43,556 nt of DNA from Streptomyces jumonjinensis (GCF_009600885.1 NZ_VCLA01000071.1:1-43556), one strand, 5' to 3'; positions 8,164 to 17,011 are shown, numbered from the stretch's first letter. Translations and numbers: made by a program. The notes: a model not told the origin generated them from the sequence alone.

Positions 8164-9192
8164 GTGGCAGGCGAGACACCGTCCTGGAAGCAGCGCTTCC
8201 GGCGCCCTGTGCAGCCGGAAGCGCACCAGGGCGGGACAGCATCGGCGGACGGCGCAGAGCCCTCCGCCGGCGACTGGACCGCCCACCCGCCCCGTACCCG
8301 GGACACCGGGGGCGACGACGGGCAGGCTTTTACGGCCTCGCTCGGCACACTCCCGCGCGGGCGAGCCGTCGACGACCTCCCGGGCGACGCCCGTGAGGGA
8401 GTCGTCGTGGCCTTCCCGGGCGAGAGCCCCGGAGGGCTTCCCGCCGATCCGGCGGACCGGCCCGGGCCAGGGACCCGGTTCGGCCGGCTCTCGGCCGTGC
8501 GCCAAGGCGTCCGCAGAAGCGGCGAGAGCGCCAAGGCCGCCATGGGCTACGTCGCCGACCGGATCATGGAGATCGCGCCGCGTGTGCCGGTGCGCGATCT
8601 TTCGGCCCTGCGCACCCAGTTCCCCGGCCTGAGCCCCGAGCAGCTTGCCGACAAGCTGGTCGCGGGCGCGGCCAACGCGACCGCCACCGTGGGCGCGGGC
8701 GTGGGCGCGGCGGCGATGCTGCCCGTGCCGCCGGCGATGCCGGCCGAGCTGGCGGCGGAGATCACCGGCGTCGCCGCGATCGAGCTCAAGCTCATAGCCG
8801 AGCTGTACGAGGTCTACGGCCTGCGGCCCGAGGGCTCCCTCAAGGACCGCAGCACCGCGTATCTGACCGCCTGGTCACAGGAGCGCGGCATCGACGTGGC
8901 CAAGCCCACCACGTACAAGAACGCCGCGCTCAGCGGCGGACTCAAGCGTGAGCTGCGCCAGCAGATCATGAAGCGCACGATCCGCAATCTGCCGAACCTG
9001 ATGCCGTTCATGGTCGGCGCGGCGGTCGGCGCGGTGATGAACCGGCGGGACACCCGCGCGCTCGCCGACCGGGTGCGCAGGGATCTGCGGGCCCGGCAGG
9101 TCCCCTGGGACGCGCTGCCCGCGCTGCCGCCGCTGGAGCAGCCCGTAAGGCCCCTGGAGGGCCTTCAGAAGCCCCTTGAGCTGGAGAGCTGA
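8164..9192 (+). CDS. EcsC-like conserved hypothetical protein
   Basis: This 342-residue protein has a long disordered Pro/Gly/Asp-rich N-terminus (about 1-115). A helical domain follows, with an Ala/Pro/Gly-rich hydrophobic stretch (VGAAAMLPVPPAMPAELAAE, about 175-200), then LIAELYEVYG and a second hydrophobic patch NLMPFMVGAAVGAVMNRR near 285-300. The pattern resembles EcsC-family proteins, which are membrane-associated and of unclear function. GTG 8164 is chosen because it follows the DUF4193 stop by 13 nt. The assignment to EcsC is from pattern only. Confidence 0.75.
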   Translation: MAGETPSWKQRFRRPVQPEAHQGGTASADGAEPSAGDWTAHPPRTRDTGGDDGQAFTASLGTLPRGRAVDDLPGDAREGVVVAFPGESPGGLPADPADRPGPGTRFGRLSAVRQGVRRSGESAKAAMGYVADRIMEIAPRVPVRDLSALRTQFPGLSPEQLADKLVAGAANATATVGAGVGAAAMLPVPPAMPAELAAEITGVAAIELKLIAELYEVYGLRPEGSLKDRSTAYLTAWSQERGIDVAKPTTYKNAALSGGLKRELRQQIMKRTIRNLPNLMPFMVGAAVGAVMNRRDTRALADRVRRDLRARQVPWDALPALPPLEQPVRPLEGLQKPLELES

Positions 9193-9213
9193 CCCGTACG
9201 AGCCGGGTCGGCC

Positions 9214-9660
9214 TCAGGCCGCCAGCGCGGCGGCCAGGGCCTCGGGGTCCCGGGTGGAGAGATAGACGTACGGAGTCGGGTCGGCCGGATCGGTGATCTC
9301 GATCCGCACCGCCGTGGGGACATAGCTGCGCAGCAGCATGAAGGCCCTCGGGTCGGCCTTGTACGAGCGCCAGGCGCGCGCCTCCTCGGCGTCCAGCACC
9401 TCGGGCTTCCCCAGGGCCGTCAGCGGGATCCGGGCGTCGCCCGCCACCAGCGACCCCGCCACCACCCTGATCCGGGCCGACCCGTAGGAGCTCACCAGGG
9501 CCACGGCGAGCACCCCCGCCACGACCACTCCGCCGAGCGCGGGCAGAGTGCCGAGCGGAAAGGTCACCAGACCGCCGGAGGCCGCCGCCAGAGCGGTGAT
9601 GGCCCACCAGGCACGGGGAGCGGTCAGTCGTTCGTCGTAGCGCGGGGCGGAAGGCTGCAT
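9214..9660 (-). CDS. DUF3093 family membrane protein
   Basis: This 148-residue protein has two closely spaced hydrophobic segments (about 17-33 and 38-56) followed by a soluble beta-rich domain. It ends with PYVYLSTRDPEALAAALAA, a PH-like pattern seen in DUF3093 proteins that usually neighbour dut in Actinobacteria. The ATG at 9660 begins MQPSAPRYDERLTAPRAWW, the family's usual start. It converges with the EcsC-like gene, whose stop is 21 nt away. The function is unknown. Confidence 0.88.
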   Translation of the reverse strand: MQPSAPRYDERLTAPRAWWAITALAAASGGLVTFPLGTLPALGGVVVAGVLAVALVSSYGSARIRVVAGSLVAGDARIPLTALGKPEVLDAEEARAWRSYKADPRAFMLLRSYVPTAVRIEITDPADPTPYVYLSTRDPEALAAALAA

Positions 9661-9777
9661 GACGCCAAGCTTGGCACGGTGCGGTCGCCCGGTTTCCGGG
9701 CGGGTACCCCACCTCGGCGGCACGGTCGCCTCGGGTCGAACGGGCCGGCGCGCGGCCGGGGCGAGCCCCCGGTCGTA

Positions 9778-9879
9778 CCGTCCACCCGGGTCGGACCGGC
9801 CGTCCACCCGGGTCGGGCCGGCCCACGCGACCGCCGGACGGCCCCACCCCGGCCGCACCGTCCACTCGGGTTGAACCGG
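9778..9879. repeat. Three imperfect 22-bp repeats in the DUF3093/thioesterase spacer
   Basis: CCGTCCACCCGGGTCGGACC begins a 22-bp unit at 9778-9799, repeated immediately at 9800-9821 with one change. A third, more diverged copy is at 9858-9879. The third copy contains the putative -35 box of the thioesterase gene. Confidence 0.65.
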
Positions 9880-9901
9880 CCGGCGCGACCGCGGGTAAGG
9901 T
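9871..9901 (+). promoter_or_regulatory. Likely promoter of the thioesterase gene
   Basis: TTGAAC (9871-9876) and TAAGGT (9896-9901) form a -35/-10 pair with a 19-nt spacer. The -10 box ends 8 nt before the GTG at 9910, so the transcript is probably leaderless. Confidence 0.45.
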
Positions 9902-9909
9902 CTGCGCCT

Positions 9910-10518
9910 GTGAGCACTGTGAATTCCCGGGAGGCGGAGCGCGCGCCCTCGGCCCTGACCCCGCCGCCGGACGCCATACCGCCGGTGCGCCACCCCGAGG
10001 CCCCCGCACCGGGCGAGCTGCTCGGCGCGCACTACGACCACTGCTTCGGCTGTGGCGGCGGCCAGCCCCACGGTCTGCATCTCCAGGCCCGCGCCGGGGA
10101 CGGTGTGAGCATCACGGCCGAGTTCACCGTGCAGTCCGCCCACCAGGGCGCACCGGGTCTGGCCCACGGCGGTGTGCTGGCCACGGCCCTGGACGAGACG
10201 CTGGGCTCGCTGAACTGGCTGCTGCGCACCATCGCGGTCACCGGCCGGCTGGAGACCGATTTCGTACGGCCCGTGCCCGTGGGCACCGTGCTCCACCTCC
10301 AGGCCGAGGTCACCGCCGTGGCCGGACGCAAGATCTACTCCACCGCGGTGGGCCGCACCGGAGGCCCCGACGGCCCGGTCGCCGTCCGCGCGCAGGCCCT
10401 CTTCATCGAGGTCATGGTCGACCACTTCATCGACAACGGCCGCCCGGACGAGATCAAGGCCGCCATGGCCGATCCCGACCAGATCCGGCGCGTCCGCGCC
10501 TTCGAGGTGAATCCCTGA
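9910..10518 (+). CDS. PaaI-type hotdog-fold thioesterase
   Basis: This 202-residue protein has a disordered N-tail (1-40) and then a single hotdog domain. The motif HYDHCFGCGGGQPHGLHL opens the domain. LAHGGVLATALDETLG carries the His-Gly-Gly and Asp/Glu residues typical of the acyl-CoA thioesterase active site, and the strand LETDFVRPVPVGT is characteristic. It is expected to hydrolyse acyl-CoA thioesters; the substrate is unknown. GTG 9910 follows a close -10 box; a second GTG at 9919 is possible. The stop overlaps the dut ATG (TGATG), so the two are translationally coupled. Confidence 0.87.
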   Translation: MSTVNSREAERAPSALTPPPDAIPPVRHPEAPAPGELLGAHYDHCFGCGGGQPHGLHLQARAGDGVSITAEFTVQSAHQGAPGLAHGGVLATALDETLGSLNWLLRTIAVTGRLETDFVRPVPVGTVLHLQAEVTAVAGRKIYSTAVGRTGGPDGPVAVRAQALFIEVMVDHFIDNGRPDEIKAAMADPDQIRRVRAFEVNP

Positions 10519-11039
10519 TGTCCCAGACGCCCAGCCCCGTCGATGTGCTGATCCGCCGGGTGGACCCCGAGGTGCCGCTGCCGTCCTACGCGCACCCCGG
10601 CGACGCGGGGGCCGATCTGGTCACCCGCGAGGCCGCCGAGCTGGCCCCCGGCGAGCGGGCCGTGCTGCCCACCGGGGTCTCCATCGCCCTCCCCGACGGG
10701 TACGCCGCCTTCGTCCACCCGCGCTCCGGACTCGCGGCCCGCCTCGGTGTGGCCCTCGTCAATGCCCCGGGGACGATTGATGCCGGGTACCGTGGGGAGA
10801 TCAAGGTGATCGTGGTCAATCTCGACCCGCGCGAGACGGTGCGGTTCGAGAAGTTCGACCGCATCGCGCAGCTGGTCGTCCAGCAGGTCGAGAAGGTGCG
10901 CTTCCACGAGGTGGCGGAGCTTCCCGGCTCGGCGCGGGCCGAGGGGGGCTTCGGGTCCACAGGCGGTCACGCCGGGGTGGACGGCTCAACGGGTGGGAAT
11001 CGATACGCTTCCGTCGTATCCGACCGGGAAGGACAGTGA
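10518..11039 (+). CDS. dut: dUTP diphosphatase (dUTPase)
   Basis: This 173-residue enzyme hydrolyses dUTP to dUMP and pyrophosphate, keeping uracil out of DNA and feeding dTMP synthesis. The trimeric dUTPase motifs are all visible: HPGDAGADL (motif 1), HPRSGLAARLGV (motif 2), NAPGTIDAGYRGEI (motif 3, catalytic Asp), RIAQLVVQ (motif 4) and the C-terminal RAEGGFGSTG (motif 5). About 20 residues beyond motif 5 are low-complexity. ATG 10518 overlaps the upstream TGA by one base. A DUF3710 gene follows 1 nt after the stop. Confidence 0.97.
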   Translation: MSQTPSPVDVLIRRVDPEVPLPSYAHPGDAGADLVTREAAELAPGERAVLPTGVSIALPDGYAAFVHPRSGLAARLGVALVNAPGTIDAGYRGEIKVIVVNLDPRETVRFEKFDRIAQLVVQQVEKVRFHEVAELPGSARAEGGFGSTGGHAGVDGSTGGNRYASVVSDREGQ

Positions 11040-11040
11040 C

Positions 11041-11829
11041 GTGTTCGGACGTCGCAAGAAGAGTGGTTCCGCGGAGGACGCGGACGCAGCGGGCGAGGCC
11101 GAGCGAGTCGCCGACTTGTCAGCCGAGCGCGACACGGACGCCGCCGGCGAGAGCGCCGCGGACGGACGCCGCCGGGTGAATCTCCCGCCGGCGCCGCGGC
11201 CGGACGGCCCCTGGGACATCTCCGAGGTCACGCTGCCCGGCGAGGGCCGGGTCGACCTGGGCGGTCTTTTCGTGCCCGGCGTCGAGGGCATGGAGCTGCG
11301 GGTCGAGGTCGCCGGTGACGCGATCGTCGCGGCGACGGTGGTGCTGCGCGACAGCGCCGTACAGCTCCAGGCGTTCGCCGCGCCCAAGAAGGAGGGCATC
11401 TGGGGCGAGGTCCGCGAGGAGATCGCCTCCGGCATCACCCAGCAGGGCGGCGTCATCGACGAGGTCGAGGGCCCGCTGGGCTGGGAGCTGCGGGCCCAGG
11501 TGCCCGTACAGCTGCCGGACGGCACGGGCGGTGTGCAGCTGGTGCGCTTCGTCGGTGTGGACGGTCCCCGCTGGTTCCTGCGCGGAGTGATCTCCGGCCA
11601 GGGCGCGGTGCAGCCCGAGGCCGCCGGACTGCTGGAGCAGATCTTCCGGGACACGGTCGTGCTCCGGGGCGAGGGGCCGATGGCGCCGCGCGACCCGATC
11701 GTGCTGAAGCTGCCCGAGGACGCGCAGATGGTGCCCGGGGGCGTCCAGCAGGAGGACCAGGAGAGCTCCCGCTTCTCCGGTGGCATGGGGCAGCTCCAGC
11801 GCGGTCCCGAGATCACCGAGGTGCGCTGA
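11041..11829 (+). CDS. DUF3710 family protein
   Basis: This 262-residue actinobacterial protein is usually found beside dut. It has a basic start FGRRKKSG, a charged disordered stretch to about residue 55, and then a compact domain with RPDGPWDISEV, APKKEGIWGEVREEIASGI and GPRWFLRGVISGQGA. The end is acidic and Gln-rich. GTG 11041 lies two codons past the dut stop and is preceded by GGAAGGA. The function is unknown; genomic context suggests cotranscription with the thioesterase and dut genes. Confidence 0.92.
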   Translation: MFGRRKKSGSAEDADAAGEAERVADLSAERDTDAAGESAADGRRRVNLPPAPRPDGPWDISEVTLPGEGRVDLGGLFVPGVEGMELRVEVAGDAIVAATVVLRDSAVQLQAFAAPKKEGIWGEVREEIASGITQQGGVIDEVEGPLGWELRAQVPVQLPDGTGGVQLVRFVGVDGPRWFLRGVISGQGAVQPEAAGLLEQIFRDTVVLRGEGPMAPRDPIVLKLPEDAQMVPGGVQQEDQESSRFSGGMGQLQRGPEITEVR

Positions 11830-12190
11830 GCCGAGGCGGGCTGAGAGCCGAGGTGCAGAGGCGCACTGCCGAGGTGCACTGGGCCGAGCGTCGGCTGAGC
11901 CGAGGTGCTCTGCGCCGAGGTGCACTGGGCCGAGCGCCGCAGTCCATGGGCCGTATCCCCGCCCGGGGGTGCGGCCCCGCGCTTTCCCCTGCCGGGCCCC
12001 GGTTCTCCCCGCTTGCGCCCCGGCCGGACGGAGACGCATCAGAATTGCGTCAAATAGCAGCCCCCCGCCCCCATCAGGACCGAATTGCCGGATTCGCTCG
12101 CCGTAAGGTCATCGCAGCGCGACCGGCTCACCCCGGCGCGACAGCGGTTTTCGCCAGCGCGACCAGCAGTTTTCGAAAGACAATGAGGCC
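11830..12190. other. 361-nt spacer with GCCGAG-type repeats before kdpD
   Basis: The first 110 nt consist of repeated GCCGAGG and GCTGAGCCGAGG units, including an exact 23-nt direct repeat. The remainder is less G/C-rich (for example GCATCAGAATTGCGTCAAAT around 12037-12056) and probably contains the kdpD promoter. GACAAT at 12179-12184 ends 6 nt before the ATG and could be a -10 box of a leaderless message. No gene is supported. Confidence 0.5.
11868..11936. repeat. Exact 23-nt direct repeat, two copies
   Basis: The 23-nt segments at 11868-11890 and 11914-11936 are identical, beginning GCCGAGGTGCACTGGGCCGA. Similar partial units flank both. They do not encode a plausible protein. Confidence 0.7.
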
Positions 12191-14734
12191 ATGGGACGCG
12201 GCAAGCTACGGATCTATCTCGGCGCGGCGCCCGGCGTCGGCAAGACCTACGCCATGCTCTCCGAGGCGCACCGCAGGGTGGAGCGCGGCACCGACTGCGT
12301 GGTGGCCTTCGTGGAGCACCACGACCGCCCCCGTACCGAGGTCATGCTGCACGGCCTGGAGCAGCTCCAGCGCCGGGAGCTGGAGTACCGGGGCTCCGTC
12401 TTCACGGAGATGGACGTCGACGCCGTCCTGGAGCGCCGCCCCGCCGTCGCGCTCGTGGACGAGCTGGCGCACACCAATGTGCCCGGCTCGCGCAACGCCA
12501 AGCGCTGGCAGGACGTCGAGGAGCTGCTCACCGCCGGAATCGACGTGATATCGACGGTCAACATCCAGCACTTCGAATCGCTGGGCGACGTCGTCGAGTC
12601 GATCACCGGCGTACGGCAGCGGGAGACCGTGCCCGACGAGGTGGTCCGCCGGGCGGACCAGATCGAGCTCGTCGACATGTCGCCCCAGGCGCTGCGCCGC
12701 CGGATGGCCCACGGCAACATCTACAAACCGGACAAGGTCGACGCGGCCCTGTCCAACTACTTCCGGCCGGGGAATCTGACCGCGCTGCGGGAGCTGGCCC
12801 TGCTCTGGGTCGCCGACCGGGTCGACGAGTATCTCCAGCAGTACCGGGGCGAGCACAACATCCGCTCCACCTGGCAGGCCCGCGAGCGCATCGTCGTCGG
12901 TCTCACCGGCGGGCCCGAGGGCCGCACCCTGATCCGCCGCGCGGCCCGGATGGCGGCCAAGGGCTCCGGCAGCGAGATCCTCGCCCTCTACATAGCCCGC
13001 AGCGACGGACTGACCTCCGCCTCGCCCAAGGAGCTCGCCGTCCAGCGGACCCTGGTGGAGGATCTCGGCGGCACCTTCCACCACGTCATAGGCGATGACA
13101 TCCCGGCCTCGCTGCTGGAGTTCGCGCGCGGGGTCAACGGGACCCAGATCGTGCTGGGCTCCAGCCGCCGCAAGGCCTGGCAGTACATCTTCGGCCCCGG
13201 CGTCGGCGCGACCGTCGCCCGTGACTCGGGGCCGGATCTCGACGTCCATATCGTCACCCATGACGAGGCCGGCAAGGGCCGGGGACTTCCGGTGGCGCGC
13301 GGCGCGCGGCTCGGCCGCTCCCGGATCATCGCGGGCTGGCTCGTCGGAGTCGTCGCCCCCGTGCTGCTCTCGCTGCTGCTCACGGCGTTGAACGACTCGC
13401 TCGGGCTCGCCAACGACGTGCTGCTCTTCCTCTTCCTGACCGTGGCCGCGGCCCTGCTCGGCGGGCTGCTGCCGGCGCTCGCCTCCGCCGCGGTGGGCTC
13501 GCTGCTGCTGAACTTCTACTTCACCCCGCCCGTGCGCACCCTGACGGTGTACGACCCCAAGAACATCGTCGCCATAGTGATCTTCTTCGCGGTGGCGGTC
13601 GCGGTGGCCTCCGTGGTCGATCTGGCGGCCCGCCGCACCCATCAGGCGGCCCGGCTGCGCGCCGAGTCCGAGATCCTGTCCTTCCTCGCCGGGAGCGTGC
13701 TGCGCGGCGAGACCACGCTGGACGCGCTCCTCCAGCGGGTCCGGGAGACCTTCGGCATGGAGTCGGTGGCACTGCTCGAACGCAAGAGCGATGTGGAGCC
13801 CTGGACCACGGCGGGGAGCGTGGGCCCCCGGTCGGTCGTGCGGCCCGAGGACGCCGATGTGGACATGCCCGTGGGCGACGACATGGCGCTGGCGCTCTCC
13901 GGCCGGGTGCTGCCCGCCGAGGACCGGCGGGTGCTGGCCGCGTTCGCCGCGCAGGCCGCCGTGGTGCTGGACCGCCAGCGGCTGGTGGGAGAGGCGGAGG
14001 AGGCCCGCAGGATGGCGGAGGGCAACCGTATCCGCACGGCTCTGCTGGCCGCCGTCAGCCACGATCTGCGCACCCCGCTGGCCGCGATCAAGGCCGCGGT
14101 CTCCTCGCTCCGCTCCGACGACGTGTCCTGGTCCGATGAGGACGAGGCGGAGCTGCTGGAGGGGATCGAGAACGGCGCGGACCGGCTGGATCATCTGGTG
14201 GGCAATCTGCTGGACATGTCCCGGCTCCAGACCGGTACCGTCACCCCCCTGATCCGGGTGACCGATCTGGACGAGGTGGTGCCGATGGCGCTGGTCTCGG
14301 TGCCGGACGAGAGCGTGGAGCTGGACATCCCCGAGTCGCTGCCGATGGTGGCCGTCGACCGGGGACTGCTGGAACGGGCGGTCGCCAACATCGTCGAGAA
14401 CGCCGTGAAGTACAGCCCCGACGGGGTCCCGGTCACGGTGGCGGCGAGCGCCCTCGGGGACCGGGTCGAGGTACGGGTCGCCGACCGGGGGCCCGGAGTC
14501 CCCGACGACGAGAAGGACCGGATCTTCGAACCGTTCCAGCGGTACGGGGACGCCCCGCGCGGCGCCGGGGTCGGCCTCGGTCTCGCGGTCGCCCGGGGCT
14601 TCAGCGAGGCCATGGGCGGCACCCTCACCGCCGAGGACACCCCCGGCGGTGGAATGACCATGGTCCTGACCCTCAGGGCCGCGCCCGGAGCGGTGCCCGT
14701 GAGCCCCGACCTTCCCGCCCAGGTCACCTCATGA
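12191..14734 (+). CDS. kdpD: KdpD-type osmosensitive K+ sensor histidine kinase
   Basis: This 847-residue protein has the full KdpD layout. The N-terminal KdpD domain has Walker A GAAPGVGKT (11-19) and the Walker B-like ALVDELAHTN. A Usp-like domain covers about 230-360, and four clustered membrane segments span about 380-475. A GAF-like region follows, then HisKA with His624 in AVSHDLRTPLAAIK. The HATPase domain has NIVENAVKYS and GVGLGLAVARGF. It senses low K+/turgor and phosphorylates KdpE. ATG 12191 is the start; the upstream GAGG is very close, so leaderless translation is possible. No kdpFABC genes lie in this window. Confidence 0.95.
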   Translation: MGRGKLRIYLGAAPGVGKTYAMLSEAHRRVERGTDCVVAFVEHHDRPRTEVMLHGLEQLQRRELEYRGSVFTEMDVDAVLERRPAVALVDELAHTNVPGSRNAKRWQDVEELLTAGIDVISTVNIQHFESLGDVVESITGVRQRETVPDEVVRRADQIELVDMSPQALRRRMAHGNIYKPDKVDAALSNYFRPGNLTALRELALLWVADRVDEYLQQYRGEHNIRSTWQARERIVVGLTGGPEGRTLIRRAARMAAKGSGSEILALYIARSDGLTSASPKELAVQRTLVEDLGGTFHHVIGDDIPASLLEFARGVNGTQIVLGSSRRKAWQYIFGPGVGATVARDSGPDLDVHIVTHDEAGKGRGLPVARGARLGRSRIIAGWLVGVVAPVLLSLLLTALNDSLGLANDVLLFLFLTVAAALLGGLLPALASAAVGSLLLNFYFTPPVRTLTVYDPKNIVAIVIFFAVAVAVASVVDLAARRTHQAARLRAESEILSFLAGSVLRGETTLDALLQRVRETFGMESVALLERKSDVEPWTTAGSVGPRSVVRPEDADVDMPVGDDMALALSGRVLPAEDRRVLAAFAAQAAVVLDRQRLVGEAEEARRMAEGNRIRTALLAAVSHDLRTPLAAIKAAVSSLRSDDVSWSDEDEAELLEGIENGADRLDHLVGNLLDMSRLQTGTVTPLIRVTDLDEVVPMALVSVPDESVELDIPESLPMVAVDRGLLERAVANIVENAVKYSPDGVPVTVAASALGDRVEVRVADRGPGVPDDEKDRIFEPFQRYGDAPRGAGVGLGLAVARGFSEAMGGTLTAEDTPGGGMTMVLTLRAAPGAVPVSPDLPAQVTS

Positions 14735-14852
14735 CCGGGCCGGCCGCCGCCATGACGACAGTACGCCGCGCGAAGCCCCCCGGAAGGGGAGCTCGGCGGA
14801 TCGCAGAGCACCGGATGCCAGCGCAGCAGAAGTGCAGAGAGGCAGGCCCGCG

Positions 14853-15542
14853 ATGACGAGGGTGCTGGTGGTCGATGACGAGCCGCAGATCGTACGCGCT
14901 CTTGTGATCAATCTGAAGGCGCGCAAGTACGAGGTGGACGCGGCCCCGGACGGCGCGACCGCCCTCCAGCTGGCCGCCGCCCGGCATCCCGATGTCGTGG
15001 TGCTCGACCTCGGTCTGCCCGATATGGACGGCGTCGAGGTGATCAAGGGGCTGCGCGGCTGGACCCGGGTCCCGATCCTGGTGCTCTCCGCCCGCCAGAC
15101 CTCGGACGAGAAGGTGGAGGCGCTGGACGCGGGCGCGGACGACTATGTCACCAAGCCCTTCGGGATGGACGAGCTGCTGGCGCGGCTGCGGGCCGCGGTG
15201 CGCCGGGCGGAGCCGGTGGGCGGCGGGGACGACGATGTGGTGATCGTCGAGACGGAGGGTTTCACCGTCGATCTCGCGGCGAAGAAGGTGCACCGGGACG
15301 GGCGCGATGTCCGGCTGACCCCCACGGAGTGGCATCTGCTGGAGGTGCTGGTGCGGAACACGGGCCGGCTGGTGAGCCAGAAGCAGCTGCTCCAGGAGGT
15401 CTGGGGGCCGTCCTACGGGACCGAGACCAACTATCTGCGGGTCTATATGGCGCAGCTGCGGCGGAAGCTGGAGGCCGATCCCTCGCATCCCCGGCACTTC
15501 GTCACCGAGCCGGGGATGGGGTACCGCTTCGAACGCTCGTGA
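14853..15542 (+). CDS. kdpE: KdpE-type response regulator
   Basis: This 229-residue OmpR-family regulator has a receiver domain (1-118) with phosphoacceptor Asp52 (VVLDLGLPDMDG) and Lys101 (TKPF). The C-terminal winged helix contains RLTPTEWHLLEVLVRN and ends PGMGYRFERS, the KdpE signature. ATG 14853 gives MTRVLVVDDEPQ; an in-frame start seven residues upstream is less family-like. It lies 118 nt after kdpD on the same strand. It is expected to activate K+ uptake genes; here the target could be elsewhere or be the KimA-like gene downstream, but that is inference. Confidence 0.93.
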   Translation: MTRVLVVDDEPQIVRALVINLKARKYEVDAAPDGATALQLAAARHPDVVVLDLGLPDMDGVEVIKGLRGWTRVPILVLSARQTSDEKVEALDAGADDYVTKPFGMDELLARLRAAVRRAEPVGGGDDDVVIVETEGFTVDLAAKKVHRDGRDVRLTPTEWHLLEVLVRNTGRLVSQKQLLQEVWGPSYGTETNYLRVYMAQLRRKLEADPSHPRHFVTEPGMGYRFERS

Positions 15543-15559
15543 GCGGGGGGCGTACATCT

Positions 15560-15591
15560 TGTACGTCTGTAGGTCTGTACGTCTGTACGGG
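15560..15591. repeat. Four tandem 8-bp units (TGTACGTC type)
   Basis: TGTACGTC, TGTAGGTC, TGTACGTC and TGTACGGG follow one another without gaps just after the kdpE stop. Further on (about 15690-15735) GGACGCCGGGCTC recurs three times. Both look like slippage repeats. Confidence 0.65.
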
Positions 15592-15747
15592 ATGCACGTC
15601 CGAGGCATCCGAGCAGGGCAGGGCGGCGCGCTCCCGTACGCACGGCGGCGTGCCGCTGTACGGGTCCGGCGTGCGGAGGCCCGCCGTCCGGGACGCCGGG
15701 CTCGGGACGCCGGGCTCCAGGACGCCGGGCTCCGGGCCGTCGGCCGG

Positions 15748-15753
15748 TAGGCT
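15748..15753 (+). promoter_or_regulatory. -10 box for a leaderless OB-fold gene mRNA
   Basis: TAGGCT ends 6 nt before the ATG at 15760, placing the transcription start at the start codon. No Shine-Dalgarno sequence is seen upstream of this ATG. Confidence 0.45.
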
Positions 15754-15759
15754 TGCTCC

Positions 15760-16188
15760 ATGAGTGCTGTACCCCCTCCCGGGAGCGGTTCCGGGCAGGC
15801 CGACAGGGCTGCGAAGCCGGCCGGCCGCTTCCGCCGTATGCTCGACCGGCTGTCCAGCTCGCAGCAGGACCTGGAGTCCGAGGAGCTGCGGGAGGACGCG
15901 CAGGCGTCGGGGTGCACCCGCATCGCCGAGTGCGGTGACCGCCAGATCGTCAGAGTGACTGGTACCTTGCGCACGGTCACGCTGCGTCCACGGGCCGGAG
16001 TGCCCGCGCTGGAGGCGGAGCTGTTCGACGGTACGGCGCCCTTGGACGTCGTCTGGCTCGGCCGCCGCTCCATCGTGGGCATAGAACCGGGCCGCAGGCT
16101 CATCGCCTCCGGCAGAATCTCCATGAGCCACGGACGCCGTGTGCTGTTCAACCCCAAATACGAACTCCGACCGCTCGGACAGGAGTAG
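15760..16188 (+). CDS. OB-fold nucleic-acid-binding domain protein
   Basis: This 142-residue protein has a Gly/Pro-rich N-tail and a helical linker (RMLDRLSSSQQDLESEELRE). A single OB-fold beta barrel covers about 60-140, with GTLRTVTLRPR, ELFDGTAPLDVVWLGRR and ISMSHGRRVLFNPKYEL. This matches the RecG-like wedge/OB domains annotated in actinobacteria at this locus. It probably binds nucleic acid; no catalytic residues are present. The stop is followed 3 nt later by the DUF3159 gene, so they form an operon. Confidence 0.87.
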   Translation: MSAVPPPGSGSGQADRAAKPAGRFRRMLDRLSSSQQDLESEELREDAQASGCTRIAECGDRQIVRVTGTLRTVTLRPRAGVPALEAELFDGTAPLDVVWLGRRSIVGIEPGRRLIASGRISMSHGRRVLFNPKYELRPLGQE

Positions 16189-16191
16189 CCG

Positions 16192-16992
16192 GTGACGTCC
16201 TTCGACAAGCCGACCACGACCACGACGAACGATCCGCTGCAGAGCGGCTCAGGCCCCGAGGACTCCCCGGGAACCGCCACGACAGCCGGCGACGCCGCCC
16301 CGGCCGACGACTCCAGGGCCGTCACGGAGGCGGCGCTGTTCGAGGCCTTCGGCGGTGTGCGCGGCATGGTGGAGACCGTCCTGCCCGGACTGCTGTTCGT
16401 CACGATCTACACGGTCAACAAGGATCTGCATATCTCCGCGATCGCGGCGCTGGCGGTCTCGCTGGTGCTCGTCGCGGTCCGGCTGGTCCGCAAGGACACC
16501 GTGAAGCACGCGTTCAGCGGGGTCTTCGGGGTGGCCTTCGGCGTGGTCTTCGCGATGATGACGGGCAATGCCAAGGACTTCTATCTGCCGGGCATGCTGT
16601 ACACGCTCGGCCTGGGGCTGGCGTACATCATCACCACCCTCGCGGGCGCCCCGCTGATCGGCCTGATCCTCGGCCCGGTCTTCAAGGAGAACCTCTCCTG
16701 GCGGACCCGCAACCCCGGCCGTAAGAAGGCTTATGCGAAGGCGAGCTGGGCCTGGGGGCTGATCCTGCTGGCCAAGTGCGCGATCCTCTTCCCGCTGTAC
16801 TGGTGGGCGGACACCACCCAGCTGGGCTGGGTCCTGGTCGCGCTGAAGATTCCGCCGTTCCTGCTGGCGGTCTATCTGACCTGGGTGTTCCTCGCCAAGG
16901 CACCGCCGCCGATCGATGTGTTCGCGGAGCTGGAGGCCAAGGAGCGCGCGGAGAAGGAGCGCCGGGCGGCGGCCTCGCGGACCGAGGCGTAA
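16192..16992 (+). CDS. DUF3159 family integral membrane protein
   Basis: This 266-residue actinobacterial membrane protein has a disordered Thr/Ala-rich N-tail (1-40). About five or six transmembrane segments follow, including VLPGLLFVTIYTV, IAALAVSLVLVAVRL, VFGVAFGVVFAMMTG, WGLILLAKCAILFPLYWW and FLLAVYLTWVFLA. The intracellular loop SWRTRNPGRKKAYAKASW is basic and conserved in the family. GTG 16192 follows the OB-fold gene by 3 nt. The function is unknown; it lies next to K+-handling genes but is convergent to them across a strong terminator. Confidence 0.9.
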   Translation: MTSFDKPTTTTTNDPLQSGSGPEDSPGTATTAGDAAPADDSRAVTEAALFEAFGGVRGMVETVLPGLLFVTIYTVNKDLHISAIAALAVSLVLVAVRLVRKDTVKHAFSGVFGVAFGVVFAMMTGNAKDFYLPGMLYTLGLGLAYIITTLAGAPLIGLILGPVFKENLSWRTRNPGRKKAYAKASWAWGLILLAKCAILFPLYWWADTTQLGWVLVALKIPPFLLAVYLTWVFLAKAPPPIDVFAELEAKERAEKERRAAASRTEA

Positions 16993-17011
16993 CGCCTCCC
17001 GTCACATCCGT

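Noticed and set aside
15551..15565. CGTACA/TGTACG mini-hairpin after kdpE as a terminator
   Set aside because: The stem is only 6 bp with a 3-nt loop and lies within an 8-bp tandem repeat that produces such pairs by chance.
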